Counted from the first letter of the stretch, positions 12,401-27,611 are shown. The stretch is 64,000 nt of DNA from Monosiga brevicollis MX1 (GCF_000002865.3 NW_001865084.1:77871-141870), one strand, 5' to 3'. The notes: generated by a model from the letters alone, not told the origin. Translations and numbers: made by a program.

Positions 12401-15400
12401 TGGCTCAACACGCTGCCCGCTACCCTCACCTCGGTGCATCATGAATTGATTCGCGAGTACTTCACGCGCATGGTGCCCCCAACACTCGAGTTCATCAATC
12501 GCCCTGACTATCGCCATCTTTCCTATGCCGGCGACATCAACCTGGTGCGCTCCTGCATGGAGATGTACGATAGCCTCATGGACGAATTCCGGGATGAGAA
12601 GACGTTTGCCTCTCTGTCTGCACAGCAGGTCGAGAACTGGCTCGAGGGTTGCTTCATCTTCTCCTTCGTCTGGTCACTGGGTGGCAGCACCAACACCGAG
12701 GGTCGCCAAAAATTCAATGAGCTGCTCCGCCGCCTCATGACCACGGGCCTGGACCAATCCACCATGACCGATTGGGGCATTCTGACGCCTGCTGGTCCGC
12801 CTCGTCGCCCCATCGGCGTGCCCATGCCCGAGGAGATGACATGCTTCAACTATCTCTTTAAGAAGGAGGGGCCTGGTGTTTGGGTACCGTGGCGCGACCT
12901 GGTCAACAACGACCCCTTTCCCAAGGACACGACCTTCCACTCAATCATCGTGCCCACCATTGACACGGTCCGCTACACCTACCTGCTGGACTTGCTCGTC
13001 AAGCATCAGCGCTATCCCGTCTTTGTCGGCCCCACGGGCACGGGTAAGTCGGTGTACGTGAACCAGTTTTTGGCAAAGGACCTGCCCAAGGAGACGTACA
13101 AGCCCCTGGTCGTCAACTTCTCCGCGCAGACCACGGCCCAGCAGACGCAGGAAATTATCATGGGCAAGCTGGACAAGCGTCGCAAGGGCTTGTACGGCCC
13201 CCCAATGGGTCAAAAGGTGGTTGTGTTTGTGGATGATCTGAACATGCCCGCCAAGGAGGATTATGGTGCTCAACCGCCCATCGAGCTCCTGCGCCAGTGG
13301 ATGGATCACTGGAACTGGTATGATCTCAAGGACTGCTCCAACCTGGGCCTGGCCGACATTCAGCTCATCTGTGCCATGGGCCCCCCGGGCGGTGGTCGCA
13401 ACACTGTCACCCAGCGCTTCATGCGCCACCTCCACTGTATCACCATTAATGAGTTTGATGACGACACCAACGAGCTCATCTTCAACCGCATCATGCAGTG
13501 GCACCTCGATGCTCGCGGCTTTGATCCTTCTTTCAAGGCCGTGTCCCAATCGCTCGTGCGCGCGACGTCCGCCGTGTACAAGGCCGCCTTTTCGAATCTT
13601 CTGCCTACCCCTGCCAAGTCGCATTATCTCTTCAATCTGCGCGACTTTGCCCGTGTCATCGGTGGCGTCATGATGTCAGGGCCCGCGGCGCTCCCTGACC
13701 ACAACGACATGTTGCGTTTGTGGGTGCACGAGGTGTACCGCGTCTTCTATGATCGGTTGGTCTTTGACGAGGACCGTGAGTGGTTCTACGAGTTTATCCG
13801 TACCACGTGCCAGTCGTCCCTGCAGGTGCCCTTTGATGAGCTCTTTGCATCTTGGGACGCGGATGGTGACGGCCGTGTGACGGACGATGATCTCCGCTCG
13901 CTCATGTTCTGTGACTTTGCCAATCCCAAGGCCGATTCGAAGGAGTATGCCTGCGTCGAATCTGTGGCCGGGCTTCAATCTGTGTGCGAGACTTTCCTTG
14001 AGGAGTACAACAACGTTAGCAAGAAGCGCATGGACCTGGTTCTCTTCCGCTTCGCCATCGAGCATGTCGTTCGCATTGCACGTGTTGTGCGCCAGCCGCG
14101 AAGCCACGCGCTACTTGTGGGTGTGGGTGGATCGGGTCGCCAGTCTTTGACGCGGCTCGCTGCCTACGTGAATGACTTTGAGCTCGTTCAGATCGAGCTT
14201 TCCAAGGCGTATTCCAAAGAGGACTGGCATGAAGATCTCAAGCGCATCATGCGCAAGGCCGGCGAGGGCGGCGAACACGTTGTCTTCCTCTTTACCGACA
14301 TGCAAATTAAGGAGCCTTCCTACTTGGAAGATATTAGCAACATCCTGAACTCGGGCGAGGTGCCCAATATTTTTCCCCTGGATGAGCGGACCGAAATCGT
14401 GGAGAAAATGCGCCAGGTGGACAAGACCCGACCCAAGCATCTCAAGACTGACGGCACCCCGCTGGCACTCTTCAACATGTTCGTGGGCCGCGTGCGGGAC
14501 TACCTGCACATCGTTCTGGCCATGAGCCCCATTGGCGACGCCTTCCGCAACAACCTGCGCCAGTTCCCGTCCCTTGTCAACTGCTGCACCATCAATTGGT
14601 TCCAAGCTTGGCCCGCCGATGCCTTGCAGATTGTTGCACAGCGCTTTTTGGAGGAGGTCGAGATGACAGACGACGTGCGCAGCAGCTGCGTGCAGCTCTG
14701 CGAGGAGTTCCATGAAAGCACCCGTGCACTTTCAGACCGCTTCCTGGCGCGTCTCCGGCGGCACAACTATGTCACGCCCACGTCCTACCTGGAGCTGATC
14801 AATACCTTCAAGACGCTCCTGGATCAACGCCGCCAGGCGGTCAGCAAGCAGAAACGTCGTTACGAGGTCGGTTTGGAGAAGCTCATGTCCGCCGCGTCCC
14901 AGGTTGACGGCATGAAGGACGAACTCGTGGCCCTACAGCCCGAGTTGGCCAAGGCTCAAAAGGAGACAGATGCCGCCATGGTCGAGATTGAGGCCTCGAG
15001 CAAGGATGTGGCCGAGCAAGAACAGGTGGTGGCAGCCGATGAGGCTGTGGCCAATGAGCAGGCACAGGCCGCCAAGGCCATCAAGGACGAGTGCGACGCT
15101 GATCTGGCCGAGGCCATCCCCATCTTAAACAAAGCCCTTGCGGCGCTCAATACGCTGACCTCCTCCGACATTACCGTCGTTAAGAGCATGAAATCACCGC
15201 CCTCGGGCGTCAAGCTCGTCATGGAGGCCGTGTGCATCCTCAAGGGCGTGTCCCCTGAGAAGATTCCGGACCCTTCAGGCAGCGGCAAGAAGATTATGGA
15301 TTATTGGGGGCCCTCCAAGAAGCTGCTGGGTGACATGAAGTTCCTCCAAACGCTTCAAGAGTTTGACAAGGACAACATCCCGGCCAAACTCATCCAGAAG

Positions 15401-18400
15401 ATTCGGGATGAGTACATTCCGAACGAGGAGTTTGTACCGGAGAAAGTGGCCAAGGCCTCGTCCGCTGCTGAAGGTCTCTGCTCGTGGGTCCGTGCCATGG
15501 AGGCCTACGATCGCGTGGCCAAGGTGGTCGCTCCCAAGAAGGAGAAATTGAAGGAAGCAGAGGGCGAGTTGGCCCAGGCCATGGCCTTGCTGAAGGAGAA
15601 GCAAGAGAACCTACGCGGCATCCAGCAACAGCTGCAAGACCTCAAGGACCGCTTCAAGGAGCTGAACGACAAGAAAGAGTCACTCGAAAAGCAAGTTGAT
15701 CTGTGTGCCAAGAAGCTGGATCGTGCCGAAACGCTCATGGGTTCGCTCGGCGATGAGAAGGATCGCTGGCAAGCCACGGCCGCAGCGCTGGGCGAAACTT
15801 ACACCAACCTGACGGGTGACGTGTTGGTCTCCTCAGGCCTTGTGGCCTACTTGGGTGCCTTCACCAGCGAGTTCCGTCACACGCAGTGCGAAGAATGGTT
15901 GAAGCGCTGCAAGGAGCTCAAGATCCCCTCGTCCACCACCTTTTCGCTCAGCTCCACGCTGGGCGATCCCGTGAAGATCCGAGACTGGAACATTGCTGGG
16001 TTACCCACTGATAGCTTCTCGGTCGATAACGGCATCATTGTATCCCACGCGCGACGCTGGCCACTCATGATTGACCCTCAAGGCCAAGCCAATAAGTGGG
16101 TCAAGAACATGGAGAAGGACAACAAGCTTTCAATCATCAAGTTGACCGATGCTGACTTTGTCCGTACATTGGAGAATGCCATTCAGTTCGGCACGCCCGT
16201 GCTGCTGGAAAATGTGGGCGAGGAACTTGACTCAATCCTTGAGCCCATCCTCCTCAAGCAGACTTTCAAGCAGGGCGGCGCCATTTGCATTCGCCTGGGT
16301 GATGCCACGATCGAGTACAGCAAGGACTTCCGTTTCTACATCACCACGAAACTGCCCAACCCACACTACTTGCCAGAAACCTCGGTTAAGGTGACCGTGC
16401 TCAATTTTATGATCACGCCCGCTGGTCTTCAGGATCAGCTCTTGGGCATTGTCGTGGCTGAGGAGCGACCCGAGCTTGAGGAGGAAAAGAACGCCCTCAT
16501 TTTGCAATCGGCCGCCAACAAGCGCCAACTCAAGGAGATTGAAGACAAGATTCTTGAGGTCTTGTCTTCATCGGAGGGCAACATCTTGGAGGACGAGACT
16601 GCCATCAAGGTGCTCTCTTCGTCCAAAGTGCTGGCCAACGAGATCTCAGAAAAGCAACAGGTGGCCGAGGAAACTGAGGCCAAGATTGACGCCGCGCGCA
16701 GCGGCTACACGCCGATCGCCAAGCACTCATCAACGCTCTTCTTCACCATCGCGCAGATGGCAGGCATTGATCCCATGTACCAGTACTCGCTGCCATGGTT
16801 CACAAAGCTGTTCCTCAACTCGATTGAACAATCAGAGGCCGCTGAAGACCTGGGCAAGCGCCTATCCAATTTGGAAGCGCACGTTACATACAGCGTGTAT
16901 CGCAACGTCTGCCGGTCGCTCTTTGAAAAGGACAAGCTACTGTTCTCTTTGTTGCTTTGCACCAACATCATGAAGGCGGCGGGCAAGATTGAGGCTGAAG
17001 AATGGGTCTTCTTCCTGACGGGCGGCGTGGGCCTGGACAACCCTCACACTAATCCTGCCTCGTGGCTGCCAACCAAGGCTTGGGATGAAATTTGCCGCTT
17101 GGACGACGTCCACCGCTTTTCAGGCATCCGCGAGTCGTTTGTGCAGAACGTGGATGCGTGGCGGGCGGTGTACGACTCACCCACCCCACAGACCGAGGCT
17201 TACCCGGCGTTGGCAGCCGAGTTTGATAGCTTTCAGCGCCTGACCTTCTTGCGCTCGTTGCGCCCCGACAAAGTAACGCCTGCTGTGCAGGGCTTTGTCG
17301 AGGAGCACATGGGTCGCAAGTTTATTGAGCCGCCGCCGTTTGATCTGGCCGGTGCCTTTGCCGACTCGCACAGCTGCGCGCCGCTCATCTTTGTCCTGTC
17401 GCCCGGTGGCGATCCGATGAGTGCGTTGCTCAAGTTTGCCGACGACCAAGGCTTTGGCAACTCAATGCAAACCCTGTCTCTGGGTCAGGGCCAGGGGCCC
17501 ATTGCCATGAAAATGATCGAAAAGGGCATCCAGGACGGCACGTGGGTTGTGTTGCAAAATTGCCACTTGGCAGTGAGCTGGATGTCCACGTTGGAACGCA
17601 TCTGCGAGGAACTGAAGCCAGATACTACACATCCCAACTTTCGCCTGTGGTTGACCTCCTATCCCAGTCCGGCCTTCCCGGTGACAGTCTTGCAGAATGG
17701 TGTGAAGATGACCAACGAGCCTCCCAAGGGTCTGCGCAACAACATCATTCGAAGCTATCTTTTGGATCCCATTTCGGATATGGAGTTTTTCACCGGTTGC
17801 AAGCAGGAGAAGGTATGTCGTTACGCTTGCACTCTGTTTGCAAGTGCTAGCTGGTTGATTTTTAATCCTCGTATCATGGCAAAGCATTTGCTTCACTGCT
17901 TAATACATTCTTCTCACGTTGCATGCATCTGTTGCGCGTTTTTTTGCTTGTTTTGGTGGTGTGGCGCATCCTTAGCCATTCCGTCGATTGCTCTATGGAT
18001 TGTGCTTTTTCCATGCCCTGGTGCAGGAGCGCCGTGGCTTTGGAGCTTTGGGGTGGAACATCCCTTACGAGTTTAACGATACCGACTTCCAGATTTCGAT
18101 CAAACAGATTAACATGGTATGTTTGTCGGCCGGGTGTCGCAGTGTTCCTCACTGTTTGCACACGCCCATGATCGTGTTCTTCTTTCTTTCGCTGGGCACG
18201 CCTTGCACTCATTCATCTTTGGGTCACTCTCTTCGATAGTTTTTGAACCAGTATGAGCATGTCGATTACGAGGCCATTCGTTACTTGATCGGACAGTGCA
18301 ACTATGGTGGTCGCGTGACGGATGACTGGGATCGACGCTGCTTGGTGAGCATCCTCAACAACGTGCTCAACGCGGAGATGGTGCAAAATGACTATTCGTT

Positions 18401-19460
18401 CTCTGCCTCTGGCCTGTACATGGCCCCGCCTCATGGCGAATACGAGCATTACATCGAGTTTGCCAAAGCACTCCCGCTCATCCCCGAGCCAGAGGTGTTT
18501 GGCATGCACTCGAATGCAGACATCACCAAGGACCAGAAGGCTACCAATGATTTGCTTGATTCCATCTTATTGACGCAGGCTGCCTCGGGCGGCGAGGGCT
18601 CGACCGGTGGCAAGTCGGATGACGAGCGCCTGAGTGAGATTGCCACTGACATTTTGAGCAAACTGCCTCGCGCCTTTGATGAAGCCGCTGCACTGCGTAA
18701 ATACCCGACTACCTATGAGGAGTCGATGAACACGGTGCTTGTACAGGAGATGGGCCGCTTCAATCGTCTAACGGAGGTGGTGCGCTCATCCCTCATCAAC
18801 ATCCAAAAAGCTGTCAAGGGTCTTGTTGTGATGAGTGCCGAGTTGGAGCAGGTGGCGCATGCCATGCTCAATGGCAAGATTCCAAGCTTGTGGATGAAAA
18901 AGTCGTACCCCTCTCTGAAGCCGTTGGGCAGCTATGTCAACGACTTGCTGACGCGACTGCAGTTCTTGCAGGACTGGTATAAGGACGGCGCGCCCAACGT
19001 GTTCTGGATCTCTGGTTTTTACTTTACTCAGGCTTTCTTGACGGGCGTGCAACAAAACTACGCGCGCAAGTACAAGATTCCCATTGATCTCCTCTCCTTT
19101 GATTTTGGCGTCATGGAGGATCGCGTCTACGAGCAACCGCCGGAGGATGGCGCATATGTGAATGGACTTTTCTTGGACGGCGCCCGCTGGGATGCCGAAC
19201 GTATGGTGCTGGGCGAACAAGAGGCCAAGGTCTTGGCGAATCGCATGCCTGTGATCCAGTTGATTCCCGCAAAGAAGGACGAGATTAGCCAGGCCCAGGT
19301 GTACAACTGCCCTGTGTACAAGACATCGGATCGACGTGGCGTGCTGTCCACGACAGGCCACTCGTCCAACTATGTCATCGCCATCAAGCTGCCATCAGAC
19401 AAACCAGAGGATCACTGGATTCAGCGCGGCGTGGCCTTGCTCACGCAGCTCGACGACTAG
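6494..19460 (+). CDS. Axonemal inner-arm dynein heavy chain, DNAH7-type (DNAH3/7/12 group)
   Basis: Single-headed inner-arm dynein motor of the flagellar axoneme; it walks on microtubules using ATP. Eight exons: 6494-8233, 8395-8594, 8683-8848, 8956-10014, 10115-10253, 10410-17812, 18027-18116, 18240-19460, giving 4005 aa, the usual length for this group. The first in-frame ATG of the open exon (6494) was taken as start. Nucleotide loops: AAA1 GPAGTGKTE near residue 1328 with Walker [13 protein letters not shown]2 GEGYGGKT near 1609; AAA3 GPTGTGKS near 1975; AAA4 GVGGSGRQ near 2339. The stalk coiled coils with the microtubule-binding tip lie at about 2590-2890. A canonical EF-hand loop ([12 protein letters not shown], near 2251) sits between AAA3 and AAA4. 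As I recall, human DNAH7 also carries an annotated EF-hand, which supports the DNAH7-type call. Seven introns of 88-214 bp cluster at the two ends; the middle 7403 bp are one exon. Confidence 0.96.
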
Positions 19461-20245
19461 AGGCCCTGACCTTGAGGGCCGGACGCGGACACATGAGTAT
19501 GAGTGAGGGGGAGCGAGGCGCCATGTGCGGGTGCAGCGTGCCTCCCACATCAATGCCGTGAGTCCGTGTTTACACCAGTCGTTGATGATAAAGGTTGGGT
19601 GTTGTAATGCGTTCTTTTCGCCCATCCGTATTGCAGGGTCAACAATGTTGCTGGTCATTTAATCAAAATTGTCCCAATTTTTTTCTGCTTGTGGTGGCCA
19701 TGTTTTTGGTGTGATGGTAACACGCAGGCGGGCGGCTACGTCACTGTTAATGGTGGTGGTTGTAGCCATTCCTGTACCTGTGATAGTTGCCAGTGATGGG
19801 CCACCTGTTCAAGAGCAATAATCGATCAACTTAATTCTCATGGTTTGATGTTTTCATCTCATGACGTTTTTTTCAAGCGGGTGTGATGGGGTTTTTTTTT
19901 TTTTTTTTGGTGAATTAGGTGAGCAAAGCACCCTGTACACAGCAATCAAAGGCATTCATCAAGCGATATGCTCATAAAAGGCGACCAAAAACCAAAAAAC
20001 ACGCGACAAAGCGCGCCAAGTTCTATCAAAGCAAAACACAAACACCAAAACTAAGCGCAAATGTAGAAAAAACAAGTCATCTTGAAAGCAAAAGAACAAC
20101 AGCGATACCACATGCAAAGTCTAGCTTGGTTCGTAGAAGAAAAAGGCGGGGGCTTCCATGATGTCGTCAGGAGAGCAGTTCGGGCGTCGAGCCAGGGAGG
20201 AATTGTCTCACCAGCGCCATGCGCCACAAGTCTGTCGTTCGCTGC
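19461..20245. other. Intergenic, convergent 3' ends
   Basis: This lies between the dynein stop codon (+) and the carboxylesterase stop codon (-). It is relatively AT-rich with a T run near 19892-19909. No conserved coding sequence or RNA gene is recognised; probably 3' UTRs. Confidence 0.55.
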
Positions 20246-22211
20246 TTAGAAGATGTAGCCCTGCGCGTCCCAAAAGTCACAAAATTTCTTGCGGAATTGC
20301 GTCTTTACTTGGGTGTCCACGCTTGAGTACCAGAGGATGGCATCATCCTCCGAGGGTTTATTCTGGGGCCACTGGGGCAGGCCATTGGCATTGGGGCTGA
20401 AGGTGTTGGCAAAGACACCCCAGGCCGTTGTGATGTCGCGAGCCAAGACTTGCTCACCGTCATCAAAAGTGTAGTTGAGCAGGTTGGCTGAGTCAAAGAC
20501 AAAGGGCAGCTCTACGCCGTGACAGGCGTGTCCCTCGCAGCAGGCGTTGGCGGGACCCCAAGCACCCTTCATGGACCAGGAGTGGTTAAACTCATAGCGG
20601 TAGACGGGCATGCCCGACTTCTCCCAGGCGGCGCTGGCGTTGCGGGAAGTGCAAAGCATGATAAAGTCGGTAGCAACTTCGGAAATCCAAGGACGATAGT
20701 CGTCGGCTTGATCAGGGATCTTGTAGAGGTCATAGATGCCCTTGGGCTCATCGTGGTTGCGGAAGATGACATCAATCAGGGCCTCTGCTTCAAGCTTGTT
20801 GAGCTTGGGGAAGGCAGTGAAGACGAAGATCCAGGCTTCCTCGGCAACGTTGCCAATCACAATGGGAACCTTGGCGTGTTCGCCACGATTGATGGCGGTG
20901 AGCGGGTCAGTTGTCAGTTCGTAACCGTCGATGACAGGGGTCCAGGGGAAGAACATGATCAGGGGGCGCTCAAGGTAGAGCTTGGCCTGGGCGGAGATTT
21001 CAGCGTCGATAACCTCATGCCAGCTGAGGTTGAGGAGGCAAGCCGTGTCGCTGGCAGATTGGCAGTCAGTCTCTTGCACAAAGTGGTCGTAGTGGCCATA
21101 CGCATCTTCAGTCTTGAGCAGCGGGAGCGCGTACGGGGAACTCTGGATGATGGCACCGCTAAAGAGGCCGTAGGAGCGCTCACTCGTGAGGTGAGCGCTG
21201 ACGGAGGTGCCGCCGGCTGACTGGCCAAAGATAGTGACCTGGTCGGGGTTGCCACCGAAGCGGGCAATGTTGGCTTGGACCCATTGCAAAGCAAGGCGTT
21301 GATCGCGCAGCGCGTAGTTGCCAATGAAGCCCGATGGGAGGGTCAAGAAGCCGAGGACGCCCAGTCTAGCGAGGCAAACGGGGCCGCGGAAGCGTCGAGG
21401 TGGTGAGCGGTCTGTGCGGTGCAGCAGGTGTAAGCAGGCGGGTGCAAGCTGCGGTGTTGCTAACCGGTAGTTGATTGTGACGACCACCGTGTTGGAGAAG
21501 TTGGCAATGTAACGGGCGTCGTAGAGTTCGACGCCTTCGCTGCCCTGCTCGAAGCGACCGCCGTGGATCCACACTAGAACGGAAGCATTGCGCACATTCT
21601 AGCCAGGCACGAAAGTTCAACAGCGGCGCACAACAGGATCATGGGTATGAATGAGTATGATGATGATGATGGTGATGATGCGGGGCAAGCAATCAACGTG
21701 GTCAGTCCATTCACTGCGGCCAAAGGCTTTTGCAGAAGGACTTTGGACATGTTCACACCTTGGCGGCGAAGACGTTCAGATACAGGCAGTCCTCAGAGAT
21801 CTGATCCTGGCAAGCCAATGGAGGCAGTTCGCATTTCTGTAGCCAAATGGGAGGGGGCGGAGGGAAGAAAACGGAAAAAGCGCACGCGATCAGAGCACAT
21901 CAGAAGGACCATTGTGACAGGGTAGGGGGCAGCCGGGGTTTGACAGGTGTAAAAAGGGGGCGGACCTGAGGGCAAGCAGGACCAAAGCTCTTTGCTTCGC
22001 GGACGCCGGGCCAGTTGGTCATGGGCTCGGGGTTTTGCCAACGGAGGTTGTCGACGGGGGGAAGGGCGTAGGGGATGCCCATCCAAATATCGGCCTCATT
22101 GGTCGCAAAGCCCTCAATAACGCCGTTGGTCGTCTTGACCTGCAATCCTTCGGCACGAGCGCCACCCAGGAGAGCCACCAGGGCCAGCACGGCCAGACCC
22201 GTCACCTTCAT
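20246..22211 (-). CDS. Secreted carboxylesterase/cholinesterase-family alpha/beta hydrolase
   Basis: Type-B carboxylesterase fold hydrolysing ester bonds, probably secreted. Four exons on the minus strand: 21966-22211, 21759-21806, 21465-21598, 20246-21365, giving 515 aa. Residues 1-20 form a clear signal peptide (MKVTGLAVLALVALLGGARA). Family blocks in order: NGVIEGFATNEADIWMGIPYA, SEDCLYLNVF, VLVWIHGG, VVVTINYRLGVLGFL, ALQWVQANIARFGGNP, and the nucleophile elbow FGQSAGG with Ser about 192. The acidic member is probably Glu in GNVAEEAW (about 314). The His is in ACHGVELPFVF, about 425. So the triad looks complete and the protein should be an active enzyme rather than a neuroligin-like pseudo-enzyme. 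The oxyanion-hole motif is HGGR instead of the common HGGG/HGGA. Intron 3 is only 99 bp. Substrate is unknown. Confidence 0.92.
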
Positions 22212-22327
22212 CGTGCAACGAACGGTGGTCAAGTCTCGAGTCTCGATACGTTGACGATGCGAGCGATCCCAACTTTCGCAAGGAGCGCAAGCCTTTCCAG
22301 GTCCCGATCGCAACGTCGACGTCGCTG

Positions 22328-22354
22328 GAGAGAGAGAGAGAGAGAGAGAGAGAG
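22328..22354. repeat. (GA)n microsatellite in esterase 5' region
   Basis: Perfect GA run about 120 bp upstream of the carboxylesterase start codon, followed by A-rich and further GA-rich sequence to about 22515. Confidence 0.95.
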
Positions 22355-23640
22355 GCGCGTGCGACAGAAAAAATTAAAAAAAAAAAAAATGGAGGAGTTG
22401 GGTCAGTGAGAGAGAGGGAGTTGGAGCCGGCGCGCGGCGAGAGAGAGGGAGAGGAGCTGGTGTTCTGCTCAGAGAATTGTGGTGAAGCGGGGTTGCAGAT
22501 GAGAGAGAGAGAGGGCTGAGAGGGTAAGTGCATAAGCGGAGTTTTCCTTTCGTTTTAGAGGATACAAGAAAATAGGGGGACAATTCAGAGGTCACTTACC
22601 AATGTGGTTGAAAGACAAGAGGGTGAACATGTGACAGCAAGCCGAGCCAGAGGGTAATATGTCGTGTTGCTGTTTAAAGCAGATCAGCGATCAAAGCACT
22701 CGATGCCGCCTTGATCGGGGGGTACACATGAAGCCACAGGGCCGGAGGTGCAAACAGGCGGGTACCCTGGCAGCATGCTGCGTCTGCAGACGCGCCGCGC
22801 CGCCAGAGCCAGCTGCCATTGTCCCGAAGCTCTCGATCTTCATGATCATCAATGCTGCATCATCTTGATAAAACGCTTCATTTTCTCCAAAACACTTATC
22901 GTTATTATACCTTTGAAACAAGATTCAATCAGCATCTTCTCCTTGAGTAAAGACTTTAACTTGTTACACTGCGTCGTTGTTATATGCGATGCAGGATGAC
23001 GACGGCAGCGATGGCGGTGGCCGGTGGTCGTTGGTGGAGAAGCTCCGAAGAGGGAATAAGGCGCACGGGCCATCGGGAGAATACATGCGCCTGACGGTTC
23101 CATGGCAGATCGCGCCAGCAAGTGTACCAGCGATGGGGGCCAGTGTTTCATGTTGCCAGTTTTGCAGTCACGTGCCAAGCAGGAGAGCCGTGGGTCAGCC
23201 CCCCTTGAAACGCGTGCCGCACGGGGGCTATAGCTTAGTCGCCTGAAAGCTGGTCGAGCAGTGCATTCGGCCCGATCTTGTCCTTCGCTGCCGTTGATGC
23301 TCCCGTTCCACAGACTGGCCCTGAACTGGGCCAGCGCTGCCACTGCAAAGCTCGATCCTTCTCAAGCCACCCATGTCTAACGCATGGAGGTCTCTGTAAC
23401 ACAACCCCCCGAACACTGCACATATGGGAGATGCAGCACATGCACACGCCTCCAGCGACTCATCCAACGCTCCCGACAAAACTGGAAAGAAAAAAAAAAT
23501 GCTGATTTTGAGGACTGTCCTCGATCAGACGCGCGCGCTCCTGCAGCTCCTCTCGCCCAGAACTGCAGATCTCCATCACCTTCCCCCCTCTCCCCATGTG
23601 CCGGCCAGCTCCGTCGCGCACATGTAGCCAGAGTTTGCGT

Positions 23641-23717
23641 AACAGAGAGAGACAGAGAGAGAGAGAGACAGACAGAGAGAGAGAGAGAGACAGACAGAGA
23701 GAGAGAGAGAGCGAAAG

Positions 23718-23750
<33 letters not shown>

Positions 23751-24090
23751 GCGAGAGAGAGCGAAAGAGAGAGAGACAGACAGACAGACAGAGAGAGAGA
23801 GAGAGAGACAGAGAGAGAGACAGACAGACAGACAGAGAGAGAGACAGACAGAGACAGAGAGAGACAGAGACAGAGACAGAGACAGAGAGAGACAGAGAGA
23901 GACAGAGACAGAGAGAGACAGAGAGAGACAGAGACAGACAGAGACAGACAGAGACAGAGAGAGACAGAGACAGACAGAGACAGAGACAGAGACAGAGACA
24001 GAGACAGAGACAGAGACAGAGACAGAGACAGAGACAGAGACAGAGACAGAGACAGAGACAGAGACAGAGACAGAGACAGAGACAGACACA
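23641..24090. repeat. GA/CAGA purine-rich satellite, 450 bp
   Basis: Almost only G, A and C in GA and CA dinucleotide units. The left two thirds mix GAGA with CAGA blocks. From about 23960 it becomes a regular 6-bp repeat (GACAGA). One strand is nearly pure purine interrupted by C. Long open frames on both strands (Arg/Glu/Thr and Ser/Leu/Val polymers) are artefacts. Confidence 0.97.
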
Positions 24091-24658
24091 CGCACACCAA
24101 CATGGTCAACGTTTGCACGTTTTCGGCGGTATGTTGTCATCATAGGGACATTGTGTGGATGCGTGTGCACATCGGATTAGAGCGCATGTAGCGTGGTGTT
24201 CATTTGCCGCGGAGTCGTGGCAGGACAGGGCATGTTGGTAGATCAACTTTGTTGTTGCGTTGGATTCATCATGTTCATGTGGGCGAACAACTCATTCGTC
24301 CAGATCACAGATCAGCTACTACTCTTTTGACCTTGAATTGTGAACAAAGAGTCTCAGGCTGCATGACGTGTGTCGATCAAAAGAAAAATATGCTTGAACC
24401 ACGATGCATTCCATCAAGCCCATCAGGCACCGGGGAGGGGCCCCCAGGCACTTTGGCATACGAAGGAAACAAAGAAAAAAGGGAAAAAAAAAAAGAAAGG
24501 AAAGGTGAAACAAAGCCAGCAACACGGCAGAGGAAACACACGACAAAACAAAACAAAAAACAAAACACACAACAACAGATTGGGTTGCGCCCGAAGGGCG
24601 GCTCGCGGGCGATCGGAACGCCCGTGGCTAATCCCGGGCGTGACGATCGCGCGCACAA

Positions 24659-27075
<2,417 letters not shown>

Positions 27076-27329
27076 CTTGAATGGTGCGTGCGGCTCAAGA
27101 GAGGTAGTGGCGGCGGCGCGACAGCTGAAAAAAAATCTTCTTCAAGAACCTGAGCAGCGTCATACACCCGTCAACATGTGAGGCTGCGGTGGGGAGCAAC
27201 AACCCACATCAACACCCAATACCACAGGTATATCATGCACATCTGCCACCAGGTCGTCAGACCACCCAGCTCGTTCCCTCCTCCTTCTGTCCCCCCGCCC
27301 CGCTGCCCTTTTGACACACCCAGACGTTC

Positions 27330-27611
27330 AGAGAGAAGAGAGAGAGAGAGAGAGAGACAGAGAGACAGAGAGAGAGAAGAAGAGCGTGACCAACCTTCCA
27401 CGTGTGTGTATGAAGAAAAAGACACAAGAGAGGAGAGAGAGAAGAGAGAGAGAGAGAGAGAAGAGAGAGAGAGAAGAGGGAGAGAGAAGAGAGAGAGGCG
27501 AGAGAGAGGAAGAGAAGAGAGTGAAGAGGAGAGAGTGAAGAGGAGAGAGTACAGTAGTGAAGAGGAGAGCGAAGAGAGAGAGCAGAGAGAGCGCAGATAC
27601 TCTCTTGAGAG
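27330..27611. repeat. Imperfect (GA)n / GAGAAGAG tract
   Basis: Purine-rich repeat with many AAG interruptions, 250-540 bp upstream of the eRF1 start codon. Open frames of Glu/Arg or Leu/Ser polymers across it are artefacts. Confidence 0.93.

Larger units (their letters stand above)
22212..24658. other. Long intergenic region rich in GA repeats
   Basis: This includes the upstream region of the carboxylesterase (minus strand, start at 22211) and the 3' side of eRF1. It holds a (GA)n tract at 22328-22354 and a 450-bp purine satellite at 23641-24090. Stretches such as 22849-23343 are open but show no known protein pattern. I see no supported gene. Confidence 0.5.

Noticed and set aside
20246-21365. 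Carboxylesterase as a neuroligin-like catalytically dead adhesion protein
   Set aside because: The Ser in GQSAGG and the His in ACHGVELP are present, and there is no C-terminal membrane segment.
22849-23343. 164-codon minus-strand frame, and 207-codon plus-strand frame at 33123-33746
   Set aside because: No recognisable motif, no splice partner, low-complexity residues; GC-rich intergenic DNA often gives such frames.
23384-24170. Arg/Glu/Thr-rich (+) and Ser/Leu/Val-rich (-) open frames of 180-253 codons
   Set aside because: They arise from the GA/CAGA satellite. A repeat of 2 or 6 bp is open in most frames.
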